Origin: SIG480 sp045586595 | GTDB taxonomy: Bacteria; Bacillota; Clostridia; Oscillospirales; JAAYXM01 | Assembly: GCA_045586595.1 (NCBI GenBank) | Contig: JAZNAQ010000006.1 | Location: 1-16,756 of the forward strand | Length of the DNA: 16,756 nt | Reading direction: 5' to 3' | Shown here: positions 12,642 to 16,756 of the stretch, piece after piece | Layout: each line of letters opens with the position of its first letter | Numbering within the stretch: the first letter of the stretch is position 1 | Notes under the pieces: model-generated | The model's database searches: none | Told to the model about the DNA's origin: nothing | The model's input: the letters and a program-made list of their open reading frames with translations, nothing else | Made by a program: the position numbers and the translations under genes

Positions 12642-14180
12642 ATGGAGCTGGGACTTGAAAAAAAGATGACCAAGCGATATGATAAAGTATTTTGCGGAAG
12701 TACAACTCATGAGGAAAACACTGAGATGATAGTTCCGGACCAGAGTCCGGATATTTTGAGAATAATAAAGGGGAGCGCCGATGCATTCTTAAAGGACAAG
12801 AATGCACGCGAAGGCAAGCTTGATGTAAGCGGAAATATCAAGGGGGCTGTTCTCTATATTGCAGAGGGTGAAAAGGGTGTTCGTAAGCTCGATGTATCAA
12901 TGCCGTTTGCTTATGTAATTGATGCGGTGGGGATAACTCCAGATTCAAAGATAAGCTCACGGGTTTACCTGCGTTCGTTTGATGTCAGAGAGATAAACCC
13001 GCGCAAGGTCTCCGTGCGTGCAAATGTTGAGGTTTCATTGTGTGCGTATAATGAGACAGATTTCGAACTCTGTGGAGAAATTTCTGACTGTGAGAAGTAT
13101 GGAGTATGTACAAAAAAACGCAAAGAATCAATTTATCAGCCGATTATAATTCGTGAAAAGAGCTTTACTGTTTCTGATGATGTAGAGCTTTCCTCCGCAG
13201 AGGGCGATATGTGCGAAATATTAACAAGCTCGGTAACGATGACCCCAACGGATACAAAGGTTATAGGGAATAAGTCAATTCTTAAAGGAAACGCAAACAT
13301 AAGCTATGTGTATACACTTCCGGACAGTAGGCTTGAGTGTGGAGAATATGAGCTTCCGTTTTCACAAATAATTGATATTGAGGGAATGGGCACGGAAAAT
13401 GATTTAAGAATATCGCTTGCTGTATCGGGCTTTGAGCTTGAGCCGCAGTATGATGCGGCGGGTAAGGCTCATTATATGGCGGCGAGCATAAGTGCCGATG
13501 CATCGGTTCTTGTGTTCTCACATGATGAAATAGAGATGATAGACGATGTTTACAGCACAAAATACGAGCTTGATGTAAACCGCGATACTGTGGAATGTAT
13601 AAAACTTCACGACAGAACCGAAAAACGCGTGGCAGTGAATGAATCAGTAGAAGCCGGTGTGGGGGTAAAGCAGGTGCTTGATGTTTCTGTAAATCTCATG
13701 CCCGCCACCCGTCGCCGTGAAGAGGGCGGAGAGGTGCTTGCCTCAGATGCGGCAATCTCTGTAATGTATGTTGGTGAGGATGACGGAATATATAATGCCA
13801 CCCGTCGCTCGTCTGTTGTGTGCCCGCTACCGCTTAACTCGGCTCACAGCTATGAGGCAAACTGCGCTGTAAAGGGTAAGAGCTTTTCGGTGGGCGCGAG
13901 CAATGAGATAAACGTACGCTTCTTTACCGATTTTGACATAACTGAAACTGAGGAGATAGCTGTTCCTGCGATAGCTGAAATTGAGGCCGACACAGAAAAA
14001 ACTCGGTGCGGTGAGAACACACCGAGCGTGACGGTAAAAAGACTCACGCGTGACTGTGATATATGGTCGCTTGCAAAAGAATACGCTACTACGGTTGAGG
14101 AGATAAAAATTGCAAATGATATAAGTGACGATATCTTGCTCACCGAGGGCCGTATGGTGCTTGTGCCGACAAAGAGATAA
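12642..14180 (+). CDS. sipL: SipL-like spore coat morphogenetic protein (SPOCS/DUF3794 and LysM)
   Basis: The 512-residue product has the architecture of Clostridioides difficile SipL (about 520 residues), the functional counterpart of B. subtilis SpoVID. It would act in the mother cell, binding SpoIVA and tethering the coat to the forespore. The N-terminal region begins KVFCGSTTHEENTEMIVPDQSPDI-like and contains DUF3794/SPOCS repeats (roughly 40-130, 170-290 and 320-440) with typical VxGNA/LKGNANISYVY strands. The last 50 residues (463-512) are a LysM domain with W475 and a VLVPTKR end. There is no signal peptide or membrane helix, as expected. AAGGAG is nine bases before the ATG. It is monocistronic, flanked by terminators. 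Another SPOCS-LysM protein is possible, but SipL fits best. Confidence 0.88.
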   Translation: MELGLEKKMTKRYDKVFCGSTTHEENTEMIVPDQSPDILRIIKGSADAFLKDKNAREGKLDVSGNIKGAVLYIAEGEKGVRKLDVSMPFAYVIDAVGITPDSKISSRVYLRSFDVREINPRKVSVRANVEVSLCAYNETDFELCGEISDCEKYGVCTKKRKESIYQPIIIREKSFTVSDDVELSSAEGDMCEILTSSVTMTPTDTKVIGNKSILKGNANISYVYTLPDSRLECGEYELPFSQIIDIEGMGTENDLRISLAVSGFELEPQYDAAGKAHYMAASISADASVLVFSHDEIEMIDDVYSTKYELDVNRDTVECIKLHDRTEKRVAVNESVEAGVGVKQVLDVSVNLMPATRRREEGGEVLASDAAISVMYVGEDDGIYNATRRSSVVCPLPLNSAHSYEANCAVKGKSFSVGASNEINVRFFTDFDITETEEIAVPAIAEIEADTEKTRCGENTPSVTVKRLTRDCDIWSLAKEYATTVEEIKIANDISDDILLTEGRMVLVPTKR

Positions 14181-14181
14181 A

Positions 14182-14215
14182 ACAAACCCGCTGTGCAACG
14201 CACAGCGGGTTTTGT
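14182..14215. terminator. Bidirectional intrinsic terminator between sipL and the PTS_EIIC_2 gene
   Basis: A perfect 12-bp stem AAACCCGCTGTG/CACAGCGGGTTT (14184-14195 and 14201-14212) has a 5-base loop and T-rich sequence on both sides when read from each strand. It serves the convergent genes on either side. Confidence 0.85.
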
Positions 14216-14220
14216 GTGTT

Positions 14221-15267
14221 TTATAAATCAAGCTTTAAGTCGCCCTCTTTAATCCACCCGATTTTTCTGAACATGAGCCCGAGAGCCCAGCATATAATCG
14301 CAGGGAGAATAAAGTGGGTTAGAAGCATGCCTATCCAGTGGAAAGCGCCGATTGAGATACCGTCGCTTACCCAGCCGGTGTATGTGCCTATCTGCCCGAC
14401 GAGGCCGCAGGTTCCCATACCTGACGATACGGGGGCGCCGTTCATTTCGATTTTAAAAAGACAGGTAGATATAGGCCCTACTATTGCAGAAGTAATAATT
14501 GGTGCTGCCCATATCTTCGGGTTCTTGACAATGTTGCCCATCTGAAGCATGCTTGTGCCAAGCCCTTGCGCGAGCAAACCGCCCCATTTGTTTTCTCTGA
14601 AGCTCATAACTGCAAAGCCTACCATCTGGGCACAGCAACCCGCAAGAGCTGCACCGCCTGCAAGACCTGTGAGAGAAAGCCCTGCACAGATAGCTGCGCT
14701 TGAAATCGGGAGAGTAAGTGCAATTCCGACGATTACCGAAACTATAATACCCATCCAGAACGGTTGAAGCGTTGTGGCAAGCATGATGAGCTCACCAAGA
14801 TATTTTGCGGCCGTACCGATAGGTGCTGCAATAACCATTGCAACAAGTATGCCTGAGCATATTGTGACTATCGGAGTTACAATAATATCAAGCTTTGTTT
14901 CTTTGCTTACGGCCTTGCCAAGCTCTGAAGCAATGATTGTTATAATCAAAACTGCAAATGCGCCGCCTGCGCCGCCAAGCTCGTTCGCCGCAATACCTAC
15001 GGATGTAAGAGAGAAAAGCACGAGCGGCGGGCATTTCAGTGCATAACCGATGGCAACAGCCATCGCGGCTCCCTGTGCTCCCTTTGCATATGTACCTACA
15101 GTAACAAGCGACTCAATGCCGAACTGCTGGCCGATTGTTGAAATAATCGTACCAATCAGAAGTGAAGCAAAGAGCCCCTGTGCCATAGCGCCGAGAGCGT
15201 CAATAAAATAACGCTTAAGTGAAAATTCAATGTCCTTGCGCTTTAAAAAAGCCTTGATTTTTTTCAA
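14221..15267 (-). CDS. PTS_EIIC_2 / PfoR-like membrane protein, no partner EIIA or EIIB
   Basis: A very hydrophobic 348-residue protein with about nine or ten membrane helices, rich in Gly and Ala. It resembles the PTS_EIIC_2 family (PF13303), which includes PfoR, the putative regulator of perfringolysin O in C. perfringens. The family is related to sugar permeases, but the substrate is not known and PTS phosphorylation domains are absent here and nearby. Recognisable segments are NKWGGLLAQGLGTSMLQMGN and NGAPVSSGMGTCGLVGQIGT near the C-terminus. The TTG at 15267 has AAGGGG nine bases upstream. The ATG at 15276 directly abuts that site, so the TTG is preferred. It is transcribed alone. Confidence 0.85.
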   Translation of the reverse strand: MKKIKAFLKRKDIEFSLKRYFIDALGAMAQGLFASLLIGTIISTIGQQFGIESLVTVGTYAKGAQGAAMAVAIGYALKCPPLVLFSLTSVGIAANELGGAGGAFAVLIITIIASELGKAVSKETKLDIIVTPIVTICSGILVAMVIAAPIGTAAKYLGELIMLATTLQPFWMGIIVSVIVGIALTLPISSAAICAGLSLTGLAGGAALAGCCAQMVGFAVMSFRENKWGGLLAQGLGTSMLQMGNIVKNPKIWAAPIITSAIVGPISTCLFKIEMNGAPVSSGMGTCGLVGQIGTYTGWVSDGISIGAFHWIGMLLTHFILPAIICWALGLMFRKIGWIKEGDLKLDL

Positions 15268-15298
15268 GAGAAGCATCCCCTTTTATTTTGTTGGGAGT

Positions 15299-15307
15299 AT
15301 TCTAACA
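15299..15307 (-). promoter_or_regulatory. Possible extended -10 promoter of the PTS_EIIC_2 gene
   Basis: On the minus strand TGTTAGAAT gives TAGAAT (15299-15304) with TG at the extended position. No good -35 is seen 17 bases upstream. Confidence 0.35.
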
Positions 15308-15400
15308 TATTTTTACAGAATATGATAGAGAAAAAGGCAAAAATATTGCCCGGACTTAAAAGAATATTTTGTGAAAGATGCACAGACAAAGAAAGTGCAG

Positions 15401-15429
15401 TTTACAAAGTGCGGCAAATAACATATAAT
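15401..15429 (+). promoter_or_regulatory. Sigma-A promoter of the yibE/F gene
   Basis: TTTACA (15401-15406), a 17-base spacer and a perfect TATAAT (15424-15429), about 30 bases before the ribosome binding site. Confidence 0.75.
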
Positions 15430-15461
15430 ATAGTTATTACATAGGTGAGAGAGGAAATGTG

Positions 15462-16616
15462 ATGGAGAGAAGATTGAGTAAGCAGGCGATTATATATATC
15501 GCAACGGTGATTTTTTCTGTAATATTTATTCTTGTCGGCAATGTTGTTTGTCGCCCTGATTCTTTCAATGAGTGCGAGGAGGATTACCACCGCGCCGTCG
15601 TAGTAGAAGTCGGTGAGGTGGAGGAGAGCGAATACAGCCTTGACGACGGGCAGACAATGGTTTCGAGCAAACGTATAACATTCATGGCGCAAATGAAGAG
15701 TGGCCCCTATAAGGGCGATGTTGTCGAAGTTGTGCAGGATGTAGATAATATGTATGCATATCAGCCGCGTGATGTTCGTGTGGGGGATAAGATTCTTGTT
15801 TCGCGCCCGGGCTATGACACGGGTGAGGACGATGCGGGCTGGATATTTATTGAACATAACAGGTTGGGCGCAATAATCCGTCTTGTAGCAGTATTTTTCG
15901 TGCTTATTTTACTTATCGGCAGAGCTAAAGGCGTGTCTACAATTATTTCGTTGCTCTTTACCGTGCTTGCGATATTTCTTGTGTACATTCCGTCAATACT
16001 CAAAGGGTATAACATATATCTGATGACAATCATAGTCAGTGTGTTTGCAATATTTATGAGCCTCATAATAATAAACGGGTGGAATTTAAAGACGATATGT
16101 GCTATATTCGGAAATGTGGTGGGCGTTGCGATTTCTGGAGTTTTAGCCGTTATTGTAAGCAATATTTTTGGCCTTACGGGCATGATTGATGAGGACTATG
16201 TTCTCCTTACTCTTATGGATACGCCGGTTGACCTGCGCGCAATAGTATGGGGTGGAGTATGTATCGGTGCACTCGGCGCGATAATGGACGTTGCGATGTC
16301 TATAGCCTCTGCTATGAAGGAGTTAAACGACACAATGAGCGATAAGTCGTTTTTCAGAATGCTTCGCTCGGGTATGAATATAGGCCGTGATGCAATCGGA
16401 ACAATGACAAACACACTTATACTTGCATACATAGGAGGCGCGCTCGCAACAGTGCTGTTGCTTGTGGCATATAATAAGAACATTTACTATCTCTTTAATA
16501 TGGAGATGATAATGGCGGAGATACTCTCTGCGATTGTGGGAAGCATCGGCATCCTTGCGGCAGTTCCCGCTACGGCAATCTTCTCCGCATATGTATTTAA
16601 CAGGTATAAAGAATAA
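15462..16616 (+). CDS. YibE/F family membrane protein
   Basis: A 384-residue integral membrane protein of the YibE/F family (PF07907), whose function is not established. It has one N-terminal helix (about 9-29), an outer polar domain of about 100 residues (EEDYHRAVVVEVGEVEESEY... to the DVRVGDKILVSRPGYDTG region), then seven or so helices. The conserved inner part includes IWGGVCIGALGAIMDVAMSIASAM-type sequence (listed in pieces: VWGGVCIGALGAIMD and SIASAMKEL) and GRDAIGTMTNTLILAY. The ATG at 15462 is seven bases from GAGG; a GTG directly before it is too close to that site. It has its own promoter. Its TAA stop overlaps by one base with the right-hand repeat. Confidence 0.9.
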   Translation: MERRLSKQAIIYIATVIFSVIFILVGNVVCRPDSFNECEEDYHRAVVVEVGEVEESEYSLDDGQTMVSSKRITFMAQMKSGPYKGDVVEVVQDVDNMYAYQPRDVRVGDKILVSRPGYDTGEDDAGWIFIEHNRLGAIIRLVAVFFVLILLIGRAKGVSTIISLLFTVLAIFLVYIPSILKGYNIYLMTIIVSVFAIFMSLIIINGWNLKTICAIFGNVVGVAISGVLAVIVSNIFGLTGMIDEDYVLLTLMDTPVDLRAIVWGGVCIGALGAIMDVAMSIASAMKELNDTMSDKSFFRMLRSGMNIGRDAIGTMTNTLILAYIGGALATVLLLVAYNKNIYYLFNMEMIMAEILSAIVGSIGILAAVPATAIFSAYVFNRYKE

Positions 16617-16756
16617 CAATAATGATCCCCCCGTGTAACGGGGGGTATTTCATTTTCGGGCATAGCCCTAACTGTTACTGGCGACGCACAAGTGCGTTTT
16701 AGGTTGGCCTGCCAGCCACGCAACTGTTACTTATTACCCATAAATGGGTCCCGCGG
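16616..16756 (+). repeat. Hairpin-rich repeat, right copy (inverted copy at 1-141)
   Basis: This is the perfect reverse complement of 1-141, with the same hairpins: the 8-bp GC-rich stem is at 16627-16645. The strand is given by the direction of the upstream yibE/F gene, whose stop codon ends on its first base. Relative to the preceding gene it lies in exactly the same orientation as the left copy, that is, hairpin first. Confidence 0.85.
16627..16656 (+). terminator. Possible intrinsic terminator of yibE/F, inside the repeat
   Basis: CCCCCCGT/ACGGGGGG stem (16627-16634 and 16638-16645) with a 3-base loop, then TATTTCATTTTC. It is identical to the structure behind pflA. Confidence 0.55.

Noticed and set aside
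13827..14231. Antisense open frames within sipL and other genes
   Set aside because: They lack ribosome binding sites and recognisable domains and are explained by codon usage of the real genes on the other strand.
1..16756. Transposon, integron or circular plasmid or phage suggested by matching ends
   Set aside because: The ends are inverted, not direct, so the contig is not circular. The interior is housekeeping genes with no transposase, integrase, replication or structural genes, so a composite transposon is unlikely.
1..16756. tRNA, rRNA or CRISPR arrays
   Set aside because: I saw no cloverleaf, rRNA segment or regularly spaced repeats on either strand.

Overview
The window looks like one contig of chromosomal DNA from an anaerobic, endospore-forming member of Bacillota, class Clostridia (Oscillospiraceae/Ruminococcaceae-like, probably gut). 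The basis is a SipL-type spore coat protein (SPOCS/DUF3794 plus LysM, the clostridial arrangement), a YtvI-type sporulation membrane protein, pyruvate formate-lyase with its activase, strong AGGAGG ribosome binding sites, frequent GTG/TTG starts and consensus sigma-A promoters. No virus, plasmid, CRISPR, transposase or defence genes are visible. Almost every gene is housekeeping, metabolic or sporulation-related.

Layout. 1-141: a structured repeat, present again as a perfect inverted copy at 16616-16756. 147-3265 (minus): fermentation operon with pyruvate formate-lyase split into a catalytic polypeptide and a separate 80-residue glycyl-radical polypeptide, followed by the activase. 3398-3763 (minus): DtxR/MntR-family regulator with a DtxR-like (iron-type) metal site. 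3866-4945 (minus): YtvI-like membrane protein. 5145-8063 (plus): PheB-type ACT protein, homoserine dehydrogenase and aspartokinase, i.e. the entry and branch point of aspartate-family amino acids. Aspartokinase carries an internal in-frame start for a regulatory subunit. 8109-11990 (minus): TPP-riboswitch-controlled thiamine salvage operon thiW-thiM-thiE-thiD-thiN with overlapping genes. 12117-12542 (plus): unrecognised small membrane protein, divergent from the thi operon. 12642-14180 (plus): sipL. 14221-15267 (minus): orphan PTS_EIIC_2/PfoR-like membrane protein. 15462-16616 (plus): YibE/F membrane protein, ending on the right-hand repeat.

How the genes work together. The pfl operon converts pyruvate plus CoA to acetyl-CoA and formate. 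The thi operon imports and phosphorylates thiazole (ThiW, ThiM) and pyrimidine (ThiD), joins them (ThiE) and makes TPP (ThiN), under feedback by TPP itself. hom and lysC share an operon with an ACT regulatory protein. Operons are separated by clear intrinsic terminators, several of them bidirectional between convergent genes.

I found no clearly new multi-gene system. The points most worth a second look are: the two-polypeptide pyruvate formate-lyase with an odd Cys-rich tail; the hairpin-rich 141-base repeat placed directly behind stop codons at both ends, whose length suggests an assembly breakpoint; a half-aptamer-like structured leader between the TPP riboswitch terminator and thiW; the shortened ACT domain of homoserine dehydrogenase next to a free-standing ACT protein; and the internal start in lysC.
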